Positions 28,189 to 36,545 of a stretch of 64,000 bases of DNA are shown here, piece after piece. The stretch's first letter is position 1. Every line of letters begins with the position of its first letter. The DNA is taken from positions 1,302,001-1,366,000 of the forward strand of contig CP015604.1 of NCBI GenBank assembly GCA_002284875.1. Reading direction: 5' to 3'. Made by a program: the position numbers and the translations under genes. This DNA is from Actinobacteria bacterium IMCC26103 (GTDB lineage Bacteria; Actinomycetota; Actinomycetes; Nanopelagicales; Nanopelagicaceae). Below the pieces are notes generated by a model, which was not told the origin of the DNA, did not search any database, and was given only the letters and a program-made list of their open reading frames with translations.

Positions 28189-28862
28189 TGATCAAGTCTC
28201 CTACAGTCCTTGTTGCAAGTGATGACGCATTTGAGTTAGCAACTCTCAGCGCTGCACTTCGTATGCAATCTATAAACATTGTGGCTGAAGCGCATACTGA
28301 AGAAATTGCACAAAACCTTTATAAATTTCTTTCACCGGAAGTTGTACTTATCGATCTGCAGTTTGCTGGCGAAGAAGCACTTGATTTAGTTAATAAATTT
28401 CGTAAGGTAAATCCTCTTCTTGGCATAGTCCTAATGACAGCATGTCCAGATCTGCGCTTACTTGGATTAGTTGAGAAGCAAATACCTACTGGCTCGCAAG
28501 TTATATTGAAGAAATCTGTGGCAGATTTATCTGTCGTTAGCCATGCAATAACAAATTCAGTTGATGCTGTAGCTGAAAAGAGAAAGATGTCTTGGATCGA
28601 TAGCCATGGTTCATTACACGAGAACGCCTTTCAATCGATTCTTACAAATTTTACCGATATTCAAATCGAAACATTCCGTTTACTTGCCAGAGGTTTAAGT
28701 AATTCAGAGATTGCAAAGGTGCGTTTTGTATCTGAAAAATCAGTGGAGCAGATCGTTGCCCGAATTGCACAGCACCTTCGAATTACTCCTGATCGCGCCC
28801 AGAATTTACGAGTTGTCTTAACCGGTGAGTATTTCAAATGGATCGGCTCACCGCGCCACTAA
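28188..28862 (+). CDS. Orphan LuxR/NarL-type response regulator
   Basis: A 224-residue two-domain regulator. The receiver domain has the acidic pair D12-D13, phospho-acceptor D56 in VVLIDLQF, T84 in LMTA and the Lys of ILKKS (about 108), so it looks phosphorylatable. After a linker, the C-terminal helix-turn-helix (about 155-205) reads LLARGLSNSEIAKVRFVSEKSVEQIVARI, as in LuxR/NarL proteins. No histidine kinase gene is near. It starts at GTG with no Shine-Dalgarno sequence. Targets are unknown; it may regulate its own spacer and the lysozyme genes downstream. Confidence 0.88.
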   Translation: MIKSPTVLVASDDAFELATLSAALRMQSINIVAEAHTEEIAQNLYKFLSPEVVLIDLQFAGEEALDLVNKFRKVNPLLGIVLMTACPDLRLLGLVEKQIPTGSQVILKKSVADLSVVSHAITNSVDAVAEKRKMSWIDSHGSLHENAFQSILTNFTDIQIETFRLLARGLSNSEIAKVRFVSEKSVEQIVARIAQHLRITPDRAQNLRVVLTGEYFKWIGSPRH

Positions 28863-28886
28863 CCCAGCCTGGTTTAACTAACCCAG

Positions 28887-28892
28887 TAAAGT
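28887..28892 (+). promoter_or_regulatory. -10 element, leaderless promoter of the DnaX-tail-like gene
   Basis: TAAAGT, seven bases (GTGCGCT), then ATG 28900. It favours ATG 28900 over the GTG at 28891, which lies inside the element. Confidence 0.5.
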
Positions 28893-28899
28893 GTGCGCT

Positions 28900-29169
28900 A
28901 TGGATGCGCAACTATCGCTAGCTGATCTGCGCAATAGCTGGAACGATGTGCTAGACCATCTGGAAAGACACGATCGAATCGCCTGGATCGCATACTTTGA
29001 TGCGCGACTAGCCGAACTGGATGGGCACAAGCTCTCGCTGGATTTCTCAGATGCCCGCAAATTCTCTGGTGGCCATGAGTACTCCCCCACCCGCGAAAAG
29101 CTAGAAAATTCGCTGATCGCATCGATCAAAGCGGTCTTAAATATTGACCTTACGATAATCGAGATTTGA
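28900..29169 (+). CDS. Stand-alone domain resembling the DnaX (DNA polymerase III gamma/tau) tail
   Basis: An 89-residue protein (ATG 28900) whose pattern recalls the C-terminal domain of actinobacterial DnaX: LRNSWNDVLDHL, then DRIAWIAYFDARLAELDGHKLSLDF, a short variable loop, and a terminal KAVLNIDLTIIEI. No ATPase domain precedes it. In DnaX this region follows the clamp-loader core and contacts the polymerase. Its role as a separate protein is unknown. It overlaps the GH25 lysozyme start by one base. The likeness is by eye and needs a profile search. Confidence 0.5.
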   Translation: MDAQLSLADLRNSWNDVLDHLERHDRIAWIAYFDARLAELDGHKLSLDFSDARKFSGGHEYSPTREKLENSLIASIKAVLNIDLTIIEI

Positions 29170-30791
29170 TGAAACGTATTATCTTGATTATCGCAATGAG
29201 TCTAGGTTTCTTCTCTTTGCAGACAATCGCATCAGATGCGGCGACATCGAAGATAACTATGTCACTACGTCAAACCCCAGGCGGCGCAGAACCAATAGTA
29301 ACTTTATATGGATCACTCAAACCTGCTAAATCTGGAATTAAGGTATCTGTACAAATCCAGTTAGATGGAAAATGGCAAGATACTCGTTTCTCATCAAAGA
29401 CTGCCCGCGTTGGTACTTGGCAGATTGTTGCTGTAGCAACTGCACTAGACGCCGCTGTTAAATACCGCGCCAAAGCAAAAATCGGCAGCAAAAACATTTA
29501 CTCAAATATCAGATCAATTAATGTTAAATCAGTTCCTGAAATATCGGATGCGGCAACGCTGGCAGTTGTTGATCAAATGGGTCCGGGTGGGCGAATCCAT
29601 GGCGCAGACATTAGCCGCTGGCAACATCCAAATGATGCGCCAATAGATTTTGTGAAGATGCATCAAGCTGGAGTGCGTTTTGTGATGATTAAAGCATCGG
29701 ATACGCGCGATGATGCCGATGCGCTGTCGCTTAAATATTTAATTATGGATAGATCTGCGGCACAGGCAGCAGGTATTTACACTGGTTTTTACCATTATGC
29801 AGTTTTGCCGGATGTCTCAACTGATGACCAAGTGATAACAGATGCCCAAACCCAAGCACAGAAGGCGTTATGGCGGCTGGGCGCACTGGGCGGTTATAAC
29901 GAACGCGATCTTCCCTACGCTTTAGATCTGGAAAATAACTGCGTGCGACTATCGGGCAAGACTTGCGCCAGATACCTTCCTAAAGCACAGATAACTTTAT
30001 GGGCGAAGACTTTTCTACAGGCAATAAAAACTAAGACAGATCGCACTCCAATTATCTATTCATATCCGAGCTTTCTGGAAGGTGCGATGGTGCGCGATGA
30101 CGAGCTGCGCCAATATCCATTATGGCTGGCCCAATATGCAATAAACCCAGCAGATCCTTTAGCTCAACCTGGTTTAAAAGAAGGTGGTTGCTTTGTGCAT
30201 TCCTGGACTACCGCTAATTGCTCATCAACTTGGACAGTTTGGCAGTACACATCCTGCGGCATTGCTCCCAAATATGGTGTTCCTGGAACTCGTGTAGATT
30301 TAAATGTTTTTCGCGGAACACCTTCTACATTTTTAGATTTGATAAAGGGAAGCTGGATACCGGAAGTCGCTGATCAGATGCCCAAGAACGAACCAACTTC
30401 GCTGACCTATAAAAATATAAAATTTTCAACGGCAGATAAACCGGTGAATTTGGAGGTTGATGTGATTCGCCCAGATGGACGCCCGGTTGTTACCGGAACC
30501 GTACGCTTTTATGTAAATTCACTTACCCCCATCAGCCCCAAGCCAGTACAAACTGTGGTGCGCGCAACCAGCGGTTCTTGGAAGTTGAGTATCAAGGGAA
30601 TTCCGGCTGGGCTGTGGACGGGAAATATTGGATTCGTCGATGCAACTGGCACCCACGCAGATAGCAAATCTCCAATTGAATTCGCAATTGGTGAAGCAGC
30701 TCCCACAACACCAACACCTACCCCAAAGCCAAGTGCCGTTCCAAGCAAGCAACCCGCAACAGATGGCTGCAAGAACCAAATTAAAAATTAA
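29169..30791 (+). CDS. Secreted GH25 lysozyme-like protein
   Basis: A 540-residue exported protein. A signal peptide (about 1-25, IILIIAMSLGFFSLQTIASDA) is followed by a beta-sandwich domain (about 30-115), then a GH25 muramidase domain (about 140-395) with IHGADISRWQHPN, FVMIKASDTRDD, TGFYHYAV, PYALDLENN (acidic catalytic region) and LWLAQYA. A second beta-sandwich (about 405-505) and a Pro/Thr-rich tail follow. It probably cleaves or binds peptidoglycan or a competitor's wall. The ATG follows an in-frame TTG; it overlaps the stop of the DnaX-tail gene. The 3' end overlaps glpD by four bases. Confidence 0.85.
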   Translation: MKRIILIIAMSLGFFSLQTIASDAATSKITMSLRQTPGGAEPIVTLYGSLKPAKSGIKVSVQIQLDGKWQDTRFSSKTARVGTWQIVAVATALDAAVKYRAKAKIGSKNIYSNIRSINVKSVPEISDAATLAVVDQMGPGGRIHGADISRWQHPNDAPIDFVKMHQAGVRFVMIKASDTRDDADALSLKYLIMDRSAAQAAGIYTGFYHYAVLPDVSTDDQVITDAQTQAQKALWRLGALGGYNERDLPYALDLENNCVRLSGKTCARYLPKAQITLWAKTFLQAIKTKTDRTPIIYSYPSFLEGAMVRDDELRQYPLWLAQYAINPADPLAQPGLKEGGCFVHSWTTANCSSTWTVWQYTSCGIAPKYGVPGTRVDLNVFRGTPSTFLDLIKGSWIPEVADQMPKNEPTSLTYKNIKFSTADKPVNLEVDVIRPDGRPVVTGTVRFYVNSLTPISPKPVQTVVRATSGSWKLSIKGIPAGLWTGNIGFVDATGTHADSKSPIEFAIGEAAPTTPTPTPKPSAVPSKQPATDGCKNQIKN

Positions 30792-32449
30792 CTCACTTGC
30801 GCAAGTATTTTTATTAGGGCAACTCGTTCACTCTTGAGATGTTTGATAAATTCTGATACAGATTTCTTCTGGGTTGCGGCATCCCAGCTCAAAATTGGTG
30901 CAATCAAAGTTGCAACCGGTACCGCCAGAGACTCTCCACCATCACTTGCTTCAAAGGCAATACGTGTTCGTCGCGATAAAACATCATCAACACTTTGGGC
31001 ACCCTCATGAGATACAGCATAAATTATTTCCGCTTTCAAATATGGAAGCTCCGATGTTAAAGGTTCTCCCAAATTCTTATCCTCGACGACAATGGCTAGT
31101 AATTCATAGATTAGTGAGCCATAACGATTAAGTAGGTGGCTAATCGATGCTTCAGGTAGACCACTTATCTCGGATATCTGCGAAACTTGCTGTTGTAGAG
31201 CGAAAAAACCATCGGCACCGATAATTGGTAATTTGTCGGTTACAGATTCAGCAACGATGCGGCGCAGATCCTTCGCTGCGAGATCAATCACATCTTTACT
31301 CATAACGCGATATGTGGTGTATTTACCACCAGCAACGCTTACAAATCCTGGCGCTGGGCGATCCACGATATGTTCGCGCGAAAGCTTTGTCGTATTCGAA
31401 TTCTCTGCATTTGCTACTAGTGGGCGCAAGCCAGCATAAACTCCAATAATTTCCGAAGCTGTAATTTTCGGAAGCAGAACGCGGTTGGCTTGCTCAATTA
31501 TGTACTCAACATCTTCTGGCGATGCTACCGGGTTGGTGCGATCTGCTTTATAAGGAGTGTCGGTGGTACCGACTATCCATTTTTCCCCCCAGGGGATTAC
31601 AAAGAGAACTGATTCAGTTGTCTTCAAAATTATGCCAGCATCAGATTTTATCGCGCTCTTCGGAAGAACTATATGTGCGCCCTTGCTCATCGCAACTTTA
31701 TATCCAGGATTAATTCCAAAATTTTCATGGAGTTGGTCGCTCCAAACACCTGCACACATAACTGTTACCTTGGCACTGACTGAGATTGACTTGCCGGATA
31801 GCAAATCACGAACTTTAGCCCCCACGATCCGCTTTCCATTGCGTAACAATTCTTCGCATTCAACTCGTGAAGCGATGACGGCTCCATGCCTAACTGCAGT
31901 TCGGGCAATAGAAAAAGTATGACGAGCATCATCGACTTGCGCATCAAAGTACTTGATAGCTCCATTGATTAAATCGCCCCGTAAAGATGGTGCAATTTCG
32001 GCGATCTTCTTTTCGCTAAGATGTTTATGCCATGGGAGTGCCCGCTGAAATCCGCGCAGCAAATCGTAAAGCGCCAATCCTGCTCCAACATAAGTACGCT
32101 CTCGGTACTTCTCGTGGAGTGGATATAGAAATGCCACTGGTTTTACCAAGTGCGGTGCTAGAGAGGTAACCATTAACTCGCGTTCATGCAAAGCTTCACG
32201 AACTAATTTAAAGTCATATTGTTCTAAATAACGAAGTCCACCATGTATTAGCTTGCTAGAGCGACTCGATGTTCCCGAGGCAAAATCTTGGCTTTCTACT
32301 AGGGCGACTTTCAATCCACGAGATGCTGCATCAAGCGCTGCGCCAACTCCGGTGACTCCCCCACCTATTATTAAAATATCGAAGTCTTCGTTGGCCAGTG
32401 ATTTCAGCGACGTAACGCGCTGTGCAGGGTCTAACTGCGAAGTAAACAC
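30788..32449 (-). CDS. glpD: Glycerol-3-phosphate dehydrogenase GlpD
   Basis: A membrane-associated FAD enzyme oxidising glycerol-3-phosphate to dihydroxyacetone phosphate and passing electrons to quinone. The 553 residues start (GTG) with FAD motif LIIGGGVTGVGAALDAASRGL, then SSRSSKLIHGGLRYLEQYDF, VIPWGEKWIVGTTDT and VSVAGGKYTTYRVM, and end with the C-terminal helical domain. It is divergent from glpK, which makes its substrate, across 51 bases. No glpF or glpR is seen nearby. Confidence 0.95.
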   Translation of the reverse strand: MFTSQLDPAQRVTSLKSLANEDFDILIIGGGVTGVGAALDAASRGLKVALVESQDFASGTSSRSSKLIHGGLRYLEQYDFKLVREALHERELMVTSLAPHLVKPVAFLYPLHEKYRERTYVGAGLALYDLLRGFQRALPWHKHLSEKKIAEIAPSLRGDLINGAIKYFDAQVDDARHTFSIARTAVRHGAVIASRVECEELLRNGKRIVGAKVRDLLSGKSISVSAKVTVMCAGVWSDQLHENFGINPGYKVAMSKGAHIVLPKSAIKSDAGIILKTTESVLFVIPWGEKWIVGTTDTPYKADRTNPVASPEDVEYIIEQANRVLLPKITASEIIGVYAGLRPLVANAENSNTTKLSREHIVDRPAPGFVSVAGGKYTTYRVMSKDVIDLAAKDLRRIVAESVTDKLPIIGADGFFALQQQVSQISEISGLPEASISHLLNRYGSLIYELLAIVVEDKNLGEPLTSELPYLKAEIIYAVSHEGAQSVDDVLSRRTRIAFEASDGGESLAVPVATLIAPILSWDAATQKKSVSEFIKHLKSERVALIKILAQVS

Positions 32450-32487
32450 TGTTTTATCGTCCCATACTGTTTTCTAGAAGGTGGATG

Positions 32488-32493
32488 TAGGGT
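32488..32493 (+). promoter_or_regulatory. -10 element, leaderless promoter of glpK
   Basis: TAGGGT, seven bases (TAAGGAT), then ATG 32501. An AAGGA run is present but sits only one to two bases from the ATG, too close for a ribosome site. Confidence 0.5.
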
Positions 32494-32500
32494 TAAGGAT

Positions 32501-33988
32501 ATGTCATACATAGCAAGCTTGGATCAAGGTACGAGCAGCACTCGTTGCATGATCTTTGATTCATCGGGAACTGTCGTGGCTAAAGCCCAAAAAGAGCACC
32601 AACAATTCACCCCCAAACCAGGCTGGGTGGAACATGACGCGGGCGAAATTTGGCTCAGAACTAAGGAAGTTATAAGAGAGGCGATAACCTCAGGAGGAAT
32701 CTCCTCAACCGAAATCAGTGCTATCGGCGTAACAAACCAACGCGAAACCATTGTTGCCTGGGATGTTAAAACGGGTGAGCCGCTAAATAAAGCCATCGTT
32801 TGGCAAGATACCCGCACCGCAGATTTTTTAAATGGGCTAAGTGAGCAGATTAGAGCGCTTTTAATTCACAAAACTGGGCTAACTATCGCTCCTTACTTTT
32901 CAGCGAGCAAGATCCATTGGTTATTAAATAATGTCGATACGGTAAAAAAAGCGCACACTTCTGGAAATCTACGCGTTGGCACAATCGATTCTTGGCTAAC
33001 TTGGAAGTTAACGGGTGGGCTGCATATAACTGATGTAACAAATGCCTCACGAACTATGTTGATGAACTTAGAAACTTTGCAATGGGATAGAGAAATTCTT
33101 GAAATTTTTGGAATACCCATTGAAATCCTTCCCGAAATTAAATCGTCTTCGGAGCGCTACGGCGTGACAGATTTAGATGGACCATTTGGTGCCATGATCC
33201 CGATTGCTGGAATTTTAGGAGACCAACATGCAGCGATGGTTGGTCAGGCTTGTTTTGAAAAGGGAAGTTCTAAGACAACTTATGGCACTGGTAACTTTGC
33301 ACTGCTAAATACGGGTACCGAAATTGTTAGATCCAAACACGGGTTATTAACTACCGTCTGCTTTAAATTTGGAGATCAACCTGCGCAATACGCTTTGGAG
33401 GGATCTGTTGCTGTGACAGGTTCTGCTATCCAATGGCTGCGCGATGAATTACAGATAATTTCACATGCATCTGAAATCGAAGCTCTGGCAAGTTCGGTTA
33501 CAGATACTGCAGGTGTTTACTTTGTTCCAGCTTTTTCTGGGCTATTTGCACCATATTGGCGCAGCGATGCGCGCGGTGCAATTGTTGGCTTAACGCGCTC
33601 TGCAACCAAGGCGCACCTCGCTCGCGCCACTCTAGAAGCAATCTGCTATCAAACGATGGAAATAATGGATGCGATGACTGCCGATAGCGGAGTTGCGTTA
33701 ACTCAGATGCGCGTTGATGGCGGCATAACTGCCAGTGATCTCTGTATGCAACTACAGGCCGATGTTATGGGTATTGAAATCGTAAAACCGCTGATTACCG
33801 AAACGACGGCGCTTGGCGCTGCATATGCAGCAGGGCTGGCGATCGGGTATTGGCAATCACTTGATGAAGTTAAAGCAAATTGGAGCGAATCAAAACGTTG
33901 GGCGCCATTAAAAAATGTACAAGAAAGAGCAAATGGTGCGGCGCGTTGGAAAGATGCGGTCGCACGAACTCTTAATTGGGTTCAGTAA
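32501..33988 (+). CDS. glpK: Glycerol kinase GlpK
   Basis: Phosphorylates glycerol with ATP, trapping it for GlpD. The 495 residues show ALDQGTSSTR-like opening (SLDQGTSSTRCMIFD), GWVEHDAGEIW, VTNQRETIVAWD, WQDTRTADF, DVTNASRTMLMNL, GDQHAAMVGQ, YGTGNFALLNTG and DGGITASDLCMQ. Length and motif set are those of a true glycerol kinase. It is divergent from glpD. The galTK genes follow 18 bases later, with their own promoter. Confidence 0.96.
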   Translation: MSYIASLDQGTSSTRCMIFDSSGTVVAKAQKEHQQFTPKPGWVEHDAGEIWLRTKEVIREAITSGGISSTEISAIGVTNQRETIVAWDVKTGEPLNKAIVWQDTRTADFLNGLSEQIRALLIHKTGLTIAPYFSASKIHWLLNNVDTVKKAHTSGNLRVGTIDSWLTWKLTGGLHITDVTNASRTMLMNLETLQWDREILEIFGIPIEILPEIKSSSERYGVTDLDGPFGAMIPIAGILGDQHAAMVGQACFEKGSSKTTYGTGNFALLNTGTEIVRSKHGLLTTVCFKFGDQPAQYALEGSVAVTGSAIQWLRDELQIISHASEIEALASSVTDTAGVYFVPAFSGLFAPYWRSDARGAIVGLTRSATKAHLARATLEAICYQTMEIMDAMTADSGVALTQMRVDGGITASDLCMQLQADVMGIEIVKPLITETTALGAAYAAGLAIGYWQSLDEVKANWSESKRWAPLKNVQERANGAARWKDAVARTLNWVQ

Positions 33989-33992
33989 CCCG

Positions 33993-33998
33993 TAGAGT
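33993..33998 (+). promoter_or_regulatory. -10 element, leaderless promoter of galTK
   Basis: TAGAGT lies eight bases before the galT ATG and four bases after the glpK stop. Confidence 0.42.
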
Positions 33999-34006
33999 TA
34001 GCCTCC

Positions 34007-35119
34007 ATGAGCCCGTCGCAGAAACTCAATGCTGGAGTAACCCGTAGCGATTTAGCTATGGCCGATGGCCGCACTATCCGCTACTACGACTCACAAGGCC
34101 AAGTTCGCAACGCTAAAGATCTGCGTCCGCAAGAAGATCAACCCGGAATCGGCGAATTACGTTTAGATCCTTTGGTAAATGAATGGGTAGTCATGGCCGC
34201 CCATCGCCAGGGTCGTGTTTTCTTGCCGCCGAAGGAGTTATGTCCGCTCTGCCCAACAAGTGGAGAACTCTTAACAGAAATTCCAGATTCAAATTATGAA
34301 ATCGTTGTCTTCGATAATCGATCTCCATCTTTGCGCAGCCCAGAAGGTGATTGGGCAATTCCGGATATGGTCGGAACTGAAACTGATTCTGGAACCGCCG
34401 CTGGCAAGTGCGAAGTTATCTGTTTTACCGACAACCACGGTGGTTCGTTCGCCCAATTATCTGCGCAACGAGTACGAGTGTTACTGGAAGCATGGTCAGA
34501 TCGAGTTCGTGCGCTATCGCAAGAGCCGTATATCCATCACATTGCACCATTTGAAAATCGTGGTGAAGAAGTCGGAGTGACCTTAGTTCATCCGCATGGC
34601 CAAATCTACGCTTACTCTTATCTGCCACCACGCGTGCAAAAGATGTTGGCGGTTGCAAAACTTCACTTTGAAAATACTGGACGAGTCTTATTCGATGATG
34701 TTGTAGCTCGTGAGTCAAAAGATGGCAATCGTATCGTCGCGCAGAATAAACACTGGATCGCTTTCGTTCCATATGCGGCGCGCTACCCCTTTGAAATTCA
34801 CGTGGCACCGTTAAAACCTGTTGCGGATTTGGCTGGCCTGTCCCCCGAACAATCCGATGCCTTCCCAGAAATTGCCTTGGAAGTCATGCGCCGCCTAGAT
34901 GGTGTCTTTGGAATTGCTATGGCCTACATCGCAACTTGGCATCAAGCACCTGTGCGCGAAGGTCGCGATCTACTTCGCTTACATTGGCAGATTACTTGTG
35001 TTCGTCGCGCCCCAGGAAAGTTAAAGTATTTAGCCGGCAGTGAATCAGCGATGGGCGCATTTATTATGGATCTAAAGCCTGAGCAATCTGCTGGCCAGCT
35101 GCGAGATGTAGTTCTATAA
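34007..35119 (+). CDS. galT: Galactose-1-phosphate uridylyltransferase GalT
   Basis: Swaps UMP between UDP-glucose and galactose-1-phosphate in the Leloir pathway. The 370 residues include the zinc-site cysteines CPLCPTSGE (about 79-82), FENRGEEVGVTLVHPHGQIYAY with the uridylylated His in HPHGQ (about 202), and the C-terminal HWQITCVRRAPGKLKYLAG region. galK follows three bases later. No UDP-glucose 4-epimerase lies nearby. Confidence 0.94.
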   Translation: MSPSQKLNAGVTRSDLAMADGRTIRYYDSQGQVRNAKDLRPQEDQPGIGELRLDPLVNEWVVMAAHRQGRVFLPPKELCPLCPTSGELLTEIPDSNYEIVVFDNRSPSLRSPEGDWAIPDMVGTETDSGTAAGKCEVICFTDNHGGSFAQLSAQRVRVLLEAWSDRVRALSQEPYIHHIAPFENRGEEVGVTLVHPHGQIYAYSYLPPRVQKMLAVAKLHFENTGRVLFDDVVARESKDGNRIVAQNKHWIAFVPYAARYPFEIHVAPLKPVADLAGLSPEQSDAFPEIALEVMRRLDGVFGIAMAYIATWHQAPVREGRDLLRLHWQITCVRRAPGKLKYLAGSESAMGAFIMDLKPEQSAGQLRDVVL

Positions 35120-35122
35120 ATA

Positions 35123-36262
35123 ATGTCACTTGCGACCAACTTTACTGAGCTCTTTTCCACAAAACCCGAGATTATCTGCGAAGCGCCAGGTCGCGTAAAT
35201 CTAATTGGCGAGCACGTTGATTATTGCGATGGTTTTGTTATGCCCTTTGCAATTAGTGATCGGACATATGCGGCCGTTAGTCGCCGCCAAGATCGACATA
35301 TCCGAATCTCATCTATGCAGCGGCGCAATGAAATATTTGAGACCACTTTAGATGACCTAAAGCCAGGCTTAGATGGTAAATGGGAGCGTTATATCTGCGG
35401 TGTGATCTGGGCCTTTGGAAATCAAATAACAAATGGTTTAGATATTCTCGTCGATGGCCGCGTTGCACTTGGTGCCGGGCTTTCTTCATCTGCCGCGCTG
35501 GAATGCTCAGTTGCTCTTGCGCTAAATGAATTGTTTAAAAGCAAGTACACGCTGCCTGAGCTGGCCCGCTTAGCGCAACGCGCCGAAAATGAATATGTCG
35601 GCATGCCATGCGGCATCATGGATCAATCAGTATCGCTTATGGCACAAAGCGGTAATGCCCTCCTTTTGGATTGTCGCGATTTATCGACTGAACAGATTCC
35701 AATTGATCTGGCCGGCGCAGGTCTAGAACTTTTAATTGTTGATACCCGCGCTCATCACGCCTTGGTTGACGGTGGTTATGCCGAACGTCGCGCATCCTGT
35801 GAATCTGCTGCCAACAAACTAGGTATAAAAGCACTGCGCGATTGTTCAATCGCCCAGCTGGAAACTTCGCGTAGCAAATTAACTGAACTTGAATATATGC
35901 GCGCCGAACATGTCGTGCGAGATATTGAACGTGTGCACGAATGCGTAGTTCTTTTAAAGCAGAGCGATTTCTCTGCTGTAGGTCAAATATTGACCCAGTC
36001 ACATGCCTCACTGCGTGACTTATTTGAAATTTCTTGCCCGGAGTTAAATCTGGCAGTTGATACCGCACTAGCTAATAATTCTCTAGGTGGGCGCATGATC
36101 GGTGGCGGCTTCGGTGGCAGTGCAATTGCGCTCTTTAAGGTGGCTGATATTTCTTCAGCAAAAGAAGCGATAGCCAAAGCCTTTACGGGCGCCGGATTTA
36201 ATGAACCGAGATTCTTTACCTCACTACCAAGTAGCGGGGCAAGAATTACGCAACAGCTGTAA
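35123..36262 (+). CDS. galK: Galactokinase GalK
   Basis: Phosphorylates galactose at C1 with ATP. This GHMP kinase (379 aa) has the signature APGRVNLIGEHVDYCDGFVMP, the phosphate loop LGAGLSSSAALECSVALAL and the C-terminal GGGFGGSAIALF. It follows galT in the same unit. Its last 17 bases overlap the convergent ACT-domain gene. Confidence 0.95.
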   Translation: MSLATNFTELFSTKPEIICEAPGRVNLIGEHVDYCDGFVMPFAISDRTYAAVSRRQDRHIRISSMQRRNEIFETTLDDLKPGLDGKWERYICGVIWAFGNQITNGLDILVDGRVALGAGLSSSAALECSVALALNELFKSKYTLPELARLAQRAENEYVGMPCGIMDQSVSLMAQSGNALLLDCRDLSTEQIPIDLAGAGLELLIVDTRAHHALVDGGYAERRASCESAANKLGIKALRDCSIAQLETSRSKLTELEYMRAEHVVRDIERVHECVVLLKQSDFSAVGQILTQSHASLRDLFEISCPELNLAVDTALANNSLGGRMIGGGFGGSAIALFKVADISSAKEAIAKAFTGAGFNEPRFFTSLPSSGARITQQL

Positions 36263-36485
36263 CAGAGATAACTTCTACGCCGCCAATTGATCCGAGTACT
36301 TCCAGTAAATCTGTTGGATCAGAGCCGGGCACCGCAACCGTTACTTCATCGAAACCACGTCCGCCTTCAGATTTAATAACAACCAAACCTCGGATATCGC
36401 CTCCTGCAGCGCCAATCGCTGAGGCCAATAGTCCTAAAGAACCGGGGCGGTCAGGTAGAGAAATATCTAATTTAAATAGCGCCAT
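36246..36485 (-). CDS. ACT-domain protein
   Basis: A 79-residue single ACT domain (FKLDISLPDRPGSLGLLASAIGAAGGDIRGLVV). ACT domains bind amino acids or other small ligands and usually form oligomers. With no enzyme domain attached it may be a small regulatory subunit; the ligand is unknown. The start at ATG 36485 has AAGG shortly upstream. It overlaps the galK end. Confidence 0.85.
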   Translation of the reverse strand: MALFKLDISLPDRPGSLGLLASAIGAAGGDIRGLVVIKSEGGRGFDEVTVAVPGSDPTDLLEVLGSIGGVEVISVTAVA

Positions 36486-36545
36486 TGGAAAAGGCTACCT
36501 CTCACCTTGTAACAATTGCACATTTATTTATTAAGGGCGCGTTAA

